Shown: positions 26,662 through 35,708, numbered from the stretch's first letter. The stretch: DNA of 64,000 nucleotides from CAIVAT01 sp037131145 (GCA_037131145.1 JBAXRP010000001.1:7118-71117); one strand, 5' to 3'. The notes: generated by a model not told the origin, from the sequence alone. A program made the numbers and translations.

Positions 26662-26675
26662 TTGATAAAAATCAA
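26662..26675. promoter_or_regulatory. FNR/HcpR-type operator upstream of the Crp/Fnr gene
   Basis: TTGATAAAAATCAA matches TTGAT-N4-ATCAA exactly, about 97 bases upstream of the regulator's ATG. Together with the box at 25843 it suggests that the regulator controls itself and the neighbouring cytochrome genes. The remainder of this gap (26566-26759) shows no gene. Confidence 0.72.
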
Positions 26676-26759
26676 TTGACTGTTTTATTTTTAACAAGGT
26701 TTAGGATTTCAGGCTCCATGCTTTAAAATTCGACATTCGGTTTTTCAGTTTTTCAGTTT

Positions 26760-27749
26760 TCACATAAGTTCAGCATTTTCGAGATATTCGGCGATTTGAA
26801 CAGCATTGGTGGCGGCGCCTTTGCGAAGGTTATCAGCAACGATAAATAAATTGAGGGAGGCAGGTTGGGATTCATCCCGTCGGATACGACCGACAAAAAC
26901 CGCATCCGACCCTTTTGCAATCAGAGGCATCGGATATATATTCTTTGCCGGATCATCCTGAATAACTATTCCGGGAGTTCCTGATAATATCGCTTTTATA
27001 TCAGGTAATGTGAAATCATGTTCAAATTCAACGTTTACCGCTTCTGAATGTCCGCCCAATACAGGAACCCTCACAATAGTTGAGGTGATCCTGATGGAAT
27101 AATCGTTCAGAATTTTATGTGTTTCATTTCGAAGTTTCATCTCTTCCGTGGTATATCCGTTTTCGAGAAAATCGCCGCCATGAGGAAACAGGTTCAGGTC
27201 TATCTGGTGTGGATATGCCATCGCCCCTGAAACGCCATTGCGTTCATTTTCTAATTGTCGCACCGCTTTTGCTCCAGTTCCCGTTACCGATTGATAAGTA
27301 GAAACCACGATTCTTCTGATGCGGTATTTTTCATGCAGCGGCGCGAGCGCCATAACCAATTGAATTGTAGAACAGTTTGGATTAGCTATTATTTTATGCG
27401 CGCTAGTAAGGATTGAAGCGTTGATTTCAGGAACAATCAGCGGAACATCCGGATCCATACGCCATGCCGAAGAGTTATCAATTACCGTACATCCAGCCGA
27501 TGCATATCGTTTAGCCCATTCCTTCGAAACTGTGGCGCCGGCAGAAAAGATGGCTAAATCCGGGTTATGCGTAATCGCAACAGTATTTGATTGAACAACG
27601 TGGGTTTGATTATTGAATATAACCGATGATCCTTCCGATTTTGCGGAAGCAACAGGAATCAACAAATCCGGGTGGAATTTGCGCTCTTCCAGAACCTTCA
27701 GTATTTCTCTGCCTACCAGTCCGGTAGCGCCTACAATTGCCAGTTTCAT
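26760..27749 (-). CDS. asd: aspartate-semialdehyde dehydrogenase
   Basis: A 329-residue NADPH enzyme that reduces aspartyl phosphate to aspartate semialdehyde, the branch point to lysine, threonine, methionine and diaminopimelate. The nucleotide-binding start MKLAIVGATGLVGREIL, the active site NPNCSTIQ (Cys126) and the later GHSEAVNVEF with the proton-relay His are all present. Length is normal. It is a single gene between the Fnr-type regulator and a divergent secreted-protein gene. Confidence 0.97.
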   Translation of the reverse strand: MKLAIVGATGLVGREILKVLEERKFHPDLLIPVASAKSEGSSVIFNNQTHVVQSNTVAITHNPDLAIFSAGATVSKEWAKRYASAGCTVIDNSSAWRMDPDVPLIVPEINASILTSAHKIIANPNCSTIQLVMALAPLHEKYRIRRIVVSTYQSVTGTGAKAVRQLENERNGVSGAMAYPHQIDLNLFPHGGDFLENGYTTEEMKLRNETHKILNDYSIRITSTIVRVPVLGGHSEAVNVEFEHDFTLPDIKAILSGTPGIVIQDDPAKNIYPMPLIAKGSDAVFVGRIRRDESQPASLNLFIVADNLRKGAATNAVQIAEYLENAELM

Positions 27750-27824
27750 GCGGGGTCGAGTTTTGGCAAAGATACTGAAATGGCGAAATGACGAAATGGT
27801 AAAAAAAGTTATTAACAGTGGTTT

Positions 27825-27832
27825 TACTTTTG
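27825..27832 (+). promoter_or_regulatory. -7 promoter element of the lamin-tail protein gene
   Basis: TACTTTTG matches TAnnTTTG and lies 34 bases before the ATG at 27866. It falls inside a longer possible reading frame that begins at 27818, so it argues for the downstream start. Confidence 0.45.
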
Positions 27833-27865
27833 GGGTTTTTGGGGATTAAACAGAAAAATGAAATC

Positions 27866-30454
27866 ATGAAAAAAATATTTTTCTTTCTTTGCCTTGCTCC
27901 TATGATGGGGCTGGGGCAGGTTATTGATAATTTTTCGGATGGAAATTTTTCGGTCAATCCCGCGTGGACAGGCGATACGGCGCAATTTGAGGTTAGTTTG
28001 GGCAATCAACTCCAGTTGCAATCATCCGGCGCCGACACTTCCGTTCTTCTTACTCCCAACAGTAGAACGCTAAATACCGAATGGAGTTTCTGGATGAAAT
28101 TATCTTTCAATACCTCAGCAAATAATCACGCAAGGATTTATTTACTGTCCGATTCGGCAAATCTGAAATGCGCCAACGCTATCTTTTTGCAGGTTGGAGG
28201 CTCCGATGATTCCATCGCGATAATTAAGCAGAATGGCATTGAGCTAACATCATTATACAGATTCAAATCATATAAAACCGATAATTCTACAAATATCATG
28301 CGGTTCAGAATAATCAGAGACGACCGGGGCGACTGGGAAACAAATATTGATACAACCGGTGGTTTCAATTATATTCCTGATGGCGGTTTTTCGGAAAATT
28401 CATTGTTTCAATCCAGATGGTTTGGAGTTTACTGCCGTTATACATCAAGCAATGCTACAAAATTATGGTTTGATGATTTCTATGTAGGAGCGATCATACA
28501 TGATACTACTCCGCCACAAGTAATCTCACAGGAAATTATCTCTGAAAATATAATCAAAATTGCAATGTCGGAACCCATTCAGAAGCAGGAGGCGGAAAAC
28601 CCCGAAAACTTCAGGCTTTTTTCAGGTGGTTATCCCGATTCGGCAAAACTGGAAGTAAACGATCCAACAGTTATTATTCTTAGTTTTCCCGGAATATTCC
28701 CCGAAGGTGTGATTGATACATTATCCGTTCATGGCATAAGCGACCTCAACGGAAACATAATTCTGGATACCCTGGTTCCGGTTTTTTATTACAAGCCAAA
28801 GGCTTTTGACATTGTAATCGTCGAAATTCTTGCCGACCCTGAGCCGCCGGTTGAACTGCCTGTTGCAGAATTTGTAGAATTATACAACCGCACCGTTTAT
28901 CCGCTGAATCTGAAAGATTGGACATTTCAGTATGGAAGCTATTCAAAAATATTCCCAGATGTGACGATACCTCCAAAAAACTATTTGATTATATCTAAAG
29001 ATTCGGTTTTCCTCCATTTTGGTTTATGCACAACATTGTTCACGTCATCAAGTTCATTGTCAAATGAAGGTACAACATTGGCGCTAATGGATCAGAAAAA
29101 GCATGTAATTCATTCAGTTTCATATAGCCCTGAATGGTTTGGCGGTTCCTTCAAAGGGGATGGAGGATGGTCGCTCGAAATGTCCGACCCTGAAAATCCT
29201 TGCGGTTGTATGGAAAACTGGTGCGCCTCCACCGATTATTCCGGAGGAACTCCAGGAAGAATAAATTCGAATTTCAGGTCAAATCCAGATATTACCAAAC
29301 CTCTCATTTCAAGGGCTTTTATCGCCGATTCATCTACGCTGAAAGTGAGTTTTTCGGAAGCCATGGATAGCCTTACTTTGCTTTCGCGTGAGAAATGGAT
29401 TGTAAACCCTGAAGAGTTGGGACATCCCGAAAGTGTGGAACCTGAAGCGCCAAGGTTTGACGCGGTAAAATTGCATTTTAACAATCCGTTTTCGAGAGGC
29501 GTTTTATATAATTTGGCAATCGCCGGCAAAATGAAAGATTGTGTCGGAAACCAGATTGATTCATCGCGGAATGTGCGGTTTGCAATTCCCGATTCCGTAG
29601 CGCTTCACGATATTGTAATCAATGAGTTTTTACCTGATCCCGCCACCGGCGGATCGAGATTTGCGGAACTTTATAACCGTTCGGAAAAGATACTTGATCT
29701 GCAATCATTGGTCATCGCGGTTAGCGACAGCGCAAGCCTTCAGTCTGATGCAGAACCATTGACTGATAATGGCTATTTGTTGTTTCCTGGCGATTATGTG
29801 GCGTTTACTTCCATTCCTGCTGATATTATTTCACGCTACCGACCACAGTTTCCAGAAGCGATTATGGGGATGGAAAAATTCCCAACTTTGGGAAATGATT
29901 CGGGAACCGTTATCATTGCGCGAAAGGACAACTTTACCATTATTGACCGGGTTCGGTATGACGCAGCCATGCATTATCCGATATTGGCGACAACCGAAGG
30001 CGTTTCACTTGAACGGGCAAGCCCTGAGTTACCATCCGACGACAGGAACAATTGGCATTCGGCGGCAGAAACCGTAGGATTTGCGACGCCGGGATACCTA
30101 AATTCGCACCGGCTTGATTCGCCAAACGATGGGTTGGATATATCGGTAACGCCGGAAGTTTTTTCACCGGATAACGACGGGTTTGACGATCTGCTGAATA
30201 TCGCAATTCGTGAACCAAATCCTGGATTTTCAGTTAATATTTACATTTACGATTCGCATGGAAGAGCGATAAAACAGTTGGCAAACCAGGTTTATGCAGG
30301 CAACGAGGGGGTTTTCTGCTGGGATGGAATGACTGGCGCAAACAGAAAAGCCGGAATCGGCATATATGTTTTGCTGATCGAATTAACAAGGCAGGATGGA
30401 ACTGTAAAAAAAGTGAAGAAAACCACGGTACTTGGAGGAAAGTTATCACAATAA
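27866..30454 (+). CDS. secreted protein with two lamin-tail domains and a T9SS-type C-terminus
   Basis: An 862-residue secreted protein. The signal peptide MKKIFFFLCLAPMMGLGQ begins at ATG 27866. A beta-sandwich (LamG-like) domain of about 200 residues follows, then SbsA-type Ig-like domains (SEPIQKQEAENPENFRLF and a second copy further on). Two lamin-tail domains are marked by IVIVEILADPEPP...EFVELYNR and HDIVINEFLPDP...FAELYNR. The end (VTPEVFSPDNDGFDDLL...GIGIYVLLIEL) is a FlgD-like/gliding-associated C-terminal domain used as a T9SS sorting signal. It is probably cell-surface or released; its ligand is unknown. Its 3' end overlaps the convergent ComF gene by 9 bases. Confidence 0.83.
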   Translation: MKKIFFFLCLAPMMGLGQVIDNFSDGNFSVNPAWTGDTAQFEVSLGNQLQLQSSGADTSVLLTPNSRTLNTEWSFWMKLSFNTSANNHARIYLLSDSANLKCANAIFLQVGGSDDSIAIIKQNGIELTSLYRFKSYKTDNSTNIMRFRIIRDDRGDWETNIDTTGGFNYIPDGGFSENSLFQSRWFGVYCRYTSSNATKLWFDDFYVGAIIHDTTPPQVISQEIISENIIKIAMSEPIQKQEAENPENFRLFSGGYPDSAKLEVNDPTVIILSFPGIFPEGVIDTLSVHGISDLNGNIILDTLVPVFYYKPKAFDIVIVEILADPEPPVELPVAEFVELYNRTVYPLNLKDWTFQYGSYSKIFPDVTIPPKNYLIISKDSVFLHFGLCTTLFTSSSSLSNEGTTLALMDQKKHVIHSVSYSPEWFGGSFKGDGGWSLEMSDPENPCGCMENWCASTDYSGGTPGRINSNFRSNPDITKPLISRAFIADSSTLKVSFSEAMDSLTLLSREKWIVNPEELGHPESVEPEAPRFDAVKLHFNNPFSRGVLYNLAIAGKMKDCVGNQIDSSRNVRFAIPDSVALHDIVINEFLPDPATGGSRFAELYNRSEKILDLQSLVIAVSDSASLQSDAEPLTDNGYLLFPGDYVAFTSIPADIISRYRPQFPEAIMGMEKFPTLGNDSGTVIIARKDNFTIIDRVRYDAAMHYPILATTEGVSLERASPELPSDDRNNWHSAAETVGFATPGYLNSHRLDSPNDGLDISVTPEVFSPDNDGFDDLLNIAIREPNPGFSVNIYIYDSHGRAIKQLANQVYAGNEGVFCWDGMTGANRKAGIGIYVLLIELTRQDGTVKKVKKTTVLGGKLSQ

Positions 30455-31135
30455 AGCGGTGGCAATACAAGCAATGCTGATCTTAACTTCTGGTATCAAC
30501 TCTAATGCGTGAATGCAGGATTCGAGGGTGGCACCGGTTGTAACTACATCATCAACAAGCAATAGATGCTTTCCGCGCCATTGTTCAGGCTCTTTCACGA
30601 GGAATATCTCGCGAACATTCTGATACCTTCTGAAACGCGATTTGCGGGTTTGCGTTTCGGTGGCTTTTGTGCGTATAAGTAAATGCCGGTTCACCGGAAT
30701 TTTCATTGCGGATGAGAGACCAATGCCAAACTGCTCGCTTTGGTTATAGCCTCGTTTCATGTATTTCTTTTTGTGCAAAGGAACCGGAATGATCAAATCG
30801 GCACAATTAAACAAGGGAGCATATTTCAGGGTTTGTCCGTAAAACGAGCCAAGAAAAATCCCGATATCCTTTCTTCCCTTGTATTTCAACTGATGTACCA
30901 ATTGCTGAACTTTATTTCCTTTGTTGAAATAGAGAAAAGCCGCGCCAGAGAAGAGAGACGCCCTGCCCCAGAATATCCGCGCCACTGGATTATCCTCCGA
31001 AAAATGAAAATTGGTTTTCGGAAGATGAAATTCACAGGAATGGCAGATTACATCTTCGTGTTTCCACAAACTGTTGCCACAGGCGGCGCAAATCCTTGGA
31101 AAGATAAGTGAAGTGAAGTCGCTTAACCATTTCAT
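30446..31135 (-). CDS. ComF-family phosphoribosyltransferase-like protein
   Basis: A 229-residue protein with an N-terminal zinc-ribbon (CAAC near residue 16 and CHSC near residue 31) and a C-terminal PRTase domain whose PRPP loop reads LLLVDDVVTTGAT. Between them, IPVPLHKKKYMKRGYNQSE is a ComF family hallmark. ComFC homologues take part in DNA uptake in transformable bacteria, but in Bacteroidota the role is unproven. There is no other competence gene nearby. Confidence 0.92.
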   Translation of the reverse strand: MKWLSDFTSLIFPRICAACGNSLWKHEDVICHSCEFHLPKTNFHFSEDNPVARIFWGRASLFSGAAFLYFNKGNKVQQLVHQLKYKGRKDIGIFLGSFYGQTLKYAPLFNCADLIIPVPLHKKKYMKRGYNQSEQFGIGLSSAMKIPVNRHLLIRTKATETQTRKSRFRRYQNVREIFLVKEPEQWRGKHLLLVDDVVTTGATLESCIHALELIPEVKISIACIATALL

Positions 31136-31321
31136 CGGTTTTTAATGGTTAATCGGTATTGATGGCAAAAGGTGAAACCGGTTTTAAAGATTTTTTATTT
31201 TTCAATCGTATATCGGCTAAAAAAACCAGTTGATCGCTATCAAGTCTCATTGAAACTAAAGGAATTCAAATTTTTGCCGGGTATGGGGTCGCGCCACCAT
31301 TTTGATGGCATCATTCCACCC

Positions 31322-32065
31322 TCAGCGGCATACCCTGAATCCAACGTAGCCATACCTATATGTAGGATTAGCGCTTTCGCGGTCGGCGGTGCGCAAACCG
31401 GCTTGGTCGTAAAACCAGCTTCCACCTCGAATGACCCGGAAAATGCCTTCGGAGGGTCCGGTTGGATTGTTTTTTGGCGATATTTTGTACCAATTGGCAT
31501 CATACCAGTCGGAGCACCATTCAAAAACATTTCCGGTCATATCGTAAATACCAAGTTCATTCGGTTTTTTCAGTCCTGTTTGATGAGTCATCATATTCGA
31601 GTTTCCGACTTTCCAGGCTACACTAATTTCTGCATTGCTTCCACTGTATTTATAACCTTTCGACAGTGCGCCGCCTCGTGCCGCATACTCCCATTCCGCT
31701 TCGGTGGGGAGGCGGTAATTCATTTTAGTTTTTTCGTTAAGTTTCTCAATATACTCCTGAACATTGTTCCAACTTACCCGCTCAACAGGACAACTGTCGC
31801 AGCCCATAAAATAGCGCTTACTGGTGTCCTGGTCCATAATTAGCTCCCATTGTTTCTGTGTAACTTCATATTTGCCGATATAAAAATCGTCCAAAATAAC
31901 CTCATGAACCGGTTGCTCATCGGCGCCGCCTAATAAAGAACCCATTTTAAATTTTCCGCCCTGAATAAAAACCATTTCATGATTTTTCTCCTGAGCCATA
32001 ATAAAATTAATGGAGAACAAGAAAATCAATGTGATACCGGAAATTTTAAGAAGTAAGTACATCAT
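31322..32065 (-). CDS. secreted SUMF1/FGE-like domain protein
   Basis: A protein of about 247 residues with a hydrophobic signal peptide ending near NFIMAQ, then a single formylglycine-generating-enzyme-like fold: MVFIQGGKFKMGS, YEVTQKQWELIM, YRLPTEAEWEYAARGG, DMTGNVFEWCSDWY and IRGGSWFYDQ...GFRVCR. The two catalytic cysteines of true FGE, expected between RGGSW and GFR, are absent, so sulfatase activation is unlikely. Bacteroidota use such domains in GldK/PorK-like and other surface proteins. I start at ATG 32065, since the 11 residues before it are not signal-like. The 185-base gap that follows on the minus strand shows nothing. Confidence 0.85.
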   Translation of the reverse strand: MMYLLLKISGITLIFLFSINFIMAQEKNHEMVFIQGGKFKMGSLLGGADEQPVHEVILDDFYIGKYEVTQKQWELIMDQDTSKRYFMGCDSCPVERVSWNNVQEYIEKLNEKTKMNYRLPTEAEWEYAARGGALSKGYKYSGSNAEISVAWKVGNSNMMTHQTGLKKPNELGIYDMTGNVFEWCSDWYDANWYKISPKNNPTGPSEGIFRVIRGGSWFYDQAGLRTADRESANPTYRYGYVGFRVCR

Positions 32066-32101
32066 TTGAAAACTATTTATCCCATTCATCCGGGGCAATA
32101 A

Positions 32102-34162
32102 TTACCATATTTTCACTTTTAAACTATCCGGACGCCATAAGGCATCGCCTTGCTTAACTCCAAAAGCAGTATAAAATTCGGGCATATTAGCCAGCGGGCC
32201 TACAACGCGGAATCGGGCTGGCGAATGGACATCACTGCGAACCTGATTGGCGATTGCTTCCGGACGGGAATTGATCATCCAGGCGAGGGCATATCCAAGA
32301 AAAAACCGTTGGTCGGGCGTTAACCCGGCAATGACTTCGTTTTTTTTATATTGAGCTGTCTTTTTAAACGCTTCATAACCCATCACTATTCCGGCAAGAT
32401 CGGCAATGTTTTCTCCCTGTGTCATATCGCCGTTTATGTGAAGACTGTCAACTGCCACGTAATCGTCAAATTGATCAACAATCAATTTGGTTTTTGAATA
32501 AAACCTTATGCTGTCCTCAACTGTCCACCAGTTGTGCAGATTGCCGTTTTCATCGTATTTGCTCCCTTGATCATCAAAACCATGCGTGATTTCATGACCG
32601 AAGGTTGATCCTCCGATGATGGAATAAAGCAGTGCGTCATCAGCCAGTTTACGCTCATAACCCGGAACCAGAATGTTGCATCCGGGCACAACAATTTCAT
32701 TGTTTGAAGGACTGTAATAAGCGTTGTAATTCTGCGGTTGCATATTCCATTCAGTGCGATCAACGGGTTTGCCGTATTTGGAAGTTTGATAACCGAACCA
32801 CCACTTATTGCTGTTCATGACATTGCGTAGGTAAGAAGACCTATCGATCGTAAGGTTACTCATATCCTTCCATTTATCGGGATAACCAACCTTGAAGATC
32901 ACCGAATTGAGTTTAGCAAGAGCTTTTACCTTTGTTGTTTCGCTCATCCAGTCAAGTGATTTAATTCGTTCGGCATACACAACCTTTATAGCATTACCGA
33001 TTTCCTGAAGTTTTTCTTTGGCGCCTTTCGGGAGGTATTCGTTCACGTAAATCTGTCCGATCAGTTCACCCAAAGAACCATCGGTAGCCCCAACAACTCT
33101 TTTCCACCGGGGTTTGGGTTCCTTTACACCGCGGAGTGTAGTTGAATAAAAACTGAATGATTCCTTGTACGTATTGTCATCAAGGGAACGGGCAAGTTCA
33201 TTGATCAGATGATATTTCAGATAAAATTTCCAGTCTTCGGGCGGAAATGATTTAAGGAAACCGTTCACCGCGGAAATAAATTCCGGTTGCCCCACAATCA
33301 CAGAATCCACCTTTTGCACTCCTACATTTTGAAAAAAGAGAGACCAATCAATGTTTGGCGAAATGGCAATCAAATGGTCCAGCGGAAATTTGTTATAATT
33401 CTTCAAAGGGTCGCGTGTTTCCTCAAGTTTGCGCGACTTTGAAGCAATGGCTGTTTCAAGTTTCATCACCCGGTCGGCTGCAAATTTGGCTACTTCATTG
33501 TTGTAACCCATAATCCTGAACATATTAAAAAGATGTTCAACAAATTTTCCGCGGATCATAACTGCGCGAGAATCCATATCAAAATAAAAGCTTCGGTCGG
33601 GAAGGCTTAACCCGTCCTGACTAATATATACAGCATTTTTGCTGCTGATTTTGTCATCCTGCCCAACATAAAACCCAAATATCGGCGAACCTGAAACCGT
33701 ATGAATATAGGCTGCCTCGCTAATAACACCTTTCATATCCGAAATGCGGTCAATCCTGTCAAAGTCGGGTTTGAGACCAGTTATCCCGCTTTTATTCCGG
33801 GAAACACTGTCCATGCCGGAAAAAAAGAAATCTCCGATCTTTTGTCTGGCGGTTCCTGCCGGGGCATTATTTATTGTTGCTGAAGATTCACAGATATTCC
33901 GAATCTGACTGTTGATAGTATCTTGTATCAATTGCCAGAGCCCGTTGCTTTGCTCGGTTGCAGGGATCGGGTTTTCTTTGAACCATTTCCCATTTGCAAA
34001 CAGGAAAAAGTCATCCCCGGCTTTTAGTGTGGAATCAATGTGTGATACCAAGGCGTCACGACCTTGTTCAGCGCTTTTTCCAACTCCGTTATTACAGGAA
34101 ACAATAGCAGAAAGAATAATGATCCATAAAAGATGATGAAGTTTGTTGTTCATAAGAAGCAT
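32102..34162 (-). CDS. M13-family (neprilysin/PepO-like) metallopeptidase, lipoprotein
   Basis: A 686-residue zinc endopeptidase. The signal peptide ends in the lipobox IVSC. The zinc site is HEITH at residues 523-527 within STFGHEITHGFDDQG, and the downstream ENIADLAG supplies the third ligand (Glu). NAYYSPSNNEIVVPG and the C-terminal SPARFRVVGPLANMPEF are M13 signatures. It probably degrades peptides in the periplasm or at the outer membrane. A -7 element (TATCTTTG, minus strand, 34187-34194) lies just upstream of the ATG. ATG 34153 is an alternative start. The SUMF1-like gene follows after 36 bases. Confidence 0.93.
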   Translation of the reverse strand: MLLMNNKLHHLLWIIILSAIVSCNNGVGKSAEQGRDALVSHIDSTLKAGDDFFLFANGKWFKENPIPATEQSNGLWQLIQDTINSQIRNICESSATINNAPAGTARQKIGDFFFSGMDSVSRNKSGITGLKPDFDRIDRISDMKGVISEAAYIHTVSGSPIFGFYVGQDDKISSKNAVYISQDGLSLPDRSFYFDMDSRAVMIRGKFVEHLFNMFRIMGYNNEVAKFAADRVMKLETAIASKSRKLEETRDPLKNYNKFPLDHLIAISPNIDWSLFFQNVGVQKVDSVIVGQPEFISAVNGFLKSFPPEDWKFYLKYHLINELARSLDDNTYKESFSFYSTTLRGVKEPKPRWKRVVGATDGSLGELIGQIYVNEYLPKGAKEKLQEIGNAIKVVYAERIKSLDWMSETTKVKALAKLNSVIFKVGYPDKWKDMSNLTIDRSSYLRNVMNSNKWWFGYQTSKYGKPVDRTEWNMQPQNYNAYYSPSNNEIVVPGCNILVPGYERKLADDALLYSIIGGSTFGHEITHGFDDQGSKYDENGNLHNWWTVEDSIRFYSKTKLIVDQFDDYVAVDSLHINGDMTQGENIADLAGIVMGYEAFKKTAQYKKNEVIAGLTPDQRFFLGYALAWMINSRPEAIANQVRSDVHSPARFRVVGPLANMPEFYTAFGVKQGDALWRPDSLKVKIW

Positions 34163-34186
34163 GATTATGTGTGAATAATTTCACTA

Positions 34187-34194
34187 CAAAGATA
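34187..34194 (-). promoter_or_regulatory. -7 promoter element of the M13 peptidase gene
   Basis: TATCTTTG on the minus strand fits TAnnTTTG and is 25 bases upstream of the first ATG. No clear -33 element is seen. Confidence 0.4.
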
Positions 34195-34302
34195 AAGGTG
34201 ATTTACAGACATATTATAACCGAGGCGTTGCATAATTTTTTTGATTACTTTCGTTTTTTCCTGGCGACAACGATAAAAACTGGAGTAAATTCGGGTGTAC
34301 GC

Positions 34303-34340
34303 TAAACAAAACAGGCTATAAACAATTAGTTTACAGCCTG
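34303..34340 (-). terminator. Rho-independent terminator of tRNA-Ala
   Basis: On the minus strand CAGGCTGTAAAC and GTTTATAGCCTG form a 12-bp stem (34312-34340, one G-U pair) with a 5-base loop, followed by TTTTGTTT. It lies 14 bases after the tRNA end. Confidence 0.85.
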
Positions 34341-34353
34341 ATATGATTTGAAG

Positions 34354-34430
34354 TGGTGGAGAATAGGGGAGTCGAACCCCTGACCTTTAGACTGCCAGTC
34401 TAACGCTCTAGCCAACTGAGCTAATCCCCC
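34354..34430 (-). tRNA. tRNA-Ala (anticodon GGC)
   Basis: The reverse complement folds with acceptor GGGGGAT/ATTCTCC, D stem GCTC/GAGC, anticodon stem TTAGA/TCTAA around CTGGCAG (anticodon GGC, reading GCC/GCU) and T stem AGGGG/CCCCT with TTCGACT. The third acceptor pair is G3-U70, the main identity element for alanine. The CCA end is encoded, unlike the other two tRNAs in the window. A strong terminator follows. Confidence 0.95.
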
Positions 34431-34463
34431 CAAAGCGGTTGCAAAAATAATACCTTTTTTCTT

Positions 34464-35033
34464 ATGAAACGTCTTTTTGCTGCTTTAAAATTTAATCCTG
34501 ACGCCGAATTTCTTTCGAGCTATCAGCGCTTGCAATCTGCCATGAAAGATCAGCAAATCAAATGGGTTGAAGAGCAAAACATTCATATTACCATCAAATT
34601 TTTTGGTGAAACAGAAGAACAGAAAATTCCTGCGATATCCTCAGCGATGCGAAAACGGGCTTCCATAACCAGTACTTTTGTTTTTGGACTTTCGCAACTT
34701 GGTATTTTTGGCAGCAGCTATGCGCCAAAAGTAATCTGGGTTGGAATAGAACCTTATTTCGATCTTTTAACCCTTATGAAAAATATTCAGGAAGATTTGA
34801 AACCGGCAGGATTTGAGCCTGATCGCCAGAATCTGATTCCTCATCTGACCCTCGGCAGAATCAGAGAGTTGAAAGATAAGGTTCTTTTTGATCGTACAAT
34901 CGGGCAGTTTCGGAATATTGTTTCCGATTCGATGCAAATTGGAGAAATCATTCTTTATGAAAGCATTCTGCTCCGTGAAGGTCCGAAATATTTCATATTG
35001 GATAAATACCCTTTTCTGCTGCAAACAGTGTAA
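34464..35033 (+). CDS. thpR: RNA 2',3'-cyclic phosphodiesterase (ThpR/LigT)
   Basis: A 189-residue 2H phosphoesterase. The two HxTx catalytic motifs are HITI (near residue 40, in NIHITIKFFGE) and HLTL (near residue 127, in IPHLTLGRI), and the opening MKRLFAAL is typical. The family hydrolyses 2',3'-cyclic phosphates on RNA ends and shows RNA ligase activity in vitro; the cell role is unclear. It is a single gene divergent from tRNA-Ala. Confidence 0.93.
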   Translation: MKRLFAALKFNPDAEFLSSYQRLQSAMKDQQIKWVEEQNIHITIKFFGETEEQKIPAISSAMRKRASITSTFVFGLSQLGIFGSSYAPKVIWVGIEPYFDLLTLMKNIQEDLKPAGFEPDRQNLIPHLTLGRIRELKDKVLFDRTIGQFRNIVSDSMQIGEIILYESILLREGPKYFILDKYPFLLQTV

Positions 35034-35051
35034 ATTGCGACATTCTGATCG

Positions 35052-35190
35052 CAAATTCCAAGACCCAAATTCCAAGCCTCAAATTCCAAAGCTCAAATTC
35101 ATAATTCATGCTTTCAAACCTTTTAAAACCATGCCTGACTCCCGGTGAACCCTTGGAATTTGGATCCTGGAATTTGTGGCTTGGAATTTT
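35052..35190. repeat. 14-bp tandem repeats in opposite orientation (CAAATTCCAAGNCN units)
   Basis: Four direct units of 14 bp start at 35052, 35066, 35080 and 35094 (CAAATTCCAAGACC, CAAATTCCAAGCCT, CAAATTCCAAAGCT, and a degenerate last one). About 60 bases on, three inverse units (TTGGAATTTG type) start at 35153, 35167 and 35181 with the same 14-bp period. The arms can pair to form a long hairpin. It sits between convergent genes (thpR and the DUF6249 gene). A shorter related structure is at 3398-3461. Confidence 0.75.
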
Positions 35191-35226
35191 TTGATGCGCT
35201 GTTGTATCCAGGTTTTATTATAAAGC

Positions 35227-35270
35227 AAACTCCCCTGACGAATTGAACTTCATCAGGGGAGTTTATTATT
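35227..35270. terminator. Bidirectional terminator between thpR and the DUF6249 gene
   Basis: A perfect 12-bp stem (AAACTCCCCTGA at 35227-35238 with TCAGGGGAGTTT at 35253-35264) is followed on the plus strand by TTTATTATTTT. The genes on both sides point toward it. Confidence 0.8.
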
Positions 35271-35307
35271 TTCTCCACCCCACAAAAAGCGGGGAGAGGC
35301 ATTTACG

Positions 35308-35625
35308 TTATCCTTCGAATTTTTTGGCAATCAGGTGATAAATAACCAAGCCAATCCCTCCGAAAAGCAACACCATGGAGAATATTGCAAGCTCTTCATC
35401 GAGGTATGTGTTCATTGAAAGAATCTTACCTAAAAGAATCCCGATTCCGAGTCCTACCAGCACAAGCCCCAATTTTAATGAAGATGGCTGTTTTGAGGAA
35501 TCAAAGATTGTTGCATTGGCGCCTTTCTGAATCAGCGTAAGGCGTTCCTTTAATCGTACCAACAGATAAACGATGCCATAAAACATGGCAAAGAACGCGA
35601 TCAGGATCAAAATTTCAATTTTCAT
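35308..35625 (-). CDS. DUF6249-type small membrane protein
   Basis: A 105-residue protein with three hydrophobic segments (near residues 4-23, 50-68 and 79-97). Between the first two is a basic/amphipathic linker (LKERLTLIQKGANATIF) characteristic of the DUF6249 family, as I recall it. Members are often located beside ECF sigma factor genes; here a sigma factor gene lies about 3 kb away, beyond a T9SS cargo gene. Function unknown. Confidence 0.7.
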   Translation of the reverse strand: MKIEILILIAFFAMFYGIVYLLVRLKERLTLIQKGANATIFDSSKQPSSLKLGLVLVGLGIGILLGKILSMNTYLDEELAIFSMVLLFGGIGLVIYHLIAKKFEG

Positions 35626-35708
35626 TTCCGTTTATTATATATTGTTTCCGTTTCTGATCCTTTTGACGCTGATTCAAAGCATTGGTTACATTCTTTCATT
35701 AACGGCGT

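Noticed and set aside
35052..35190. 14-bp repeats as a CRISPR array or tRNA-like element
   Set aside because: The units are too short, have no spacers, and are inverted in the second half; no cas genes are nearby.
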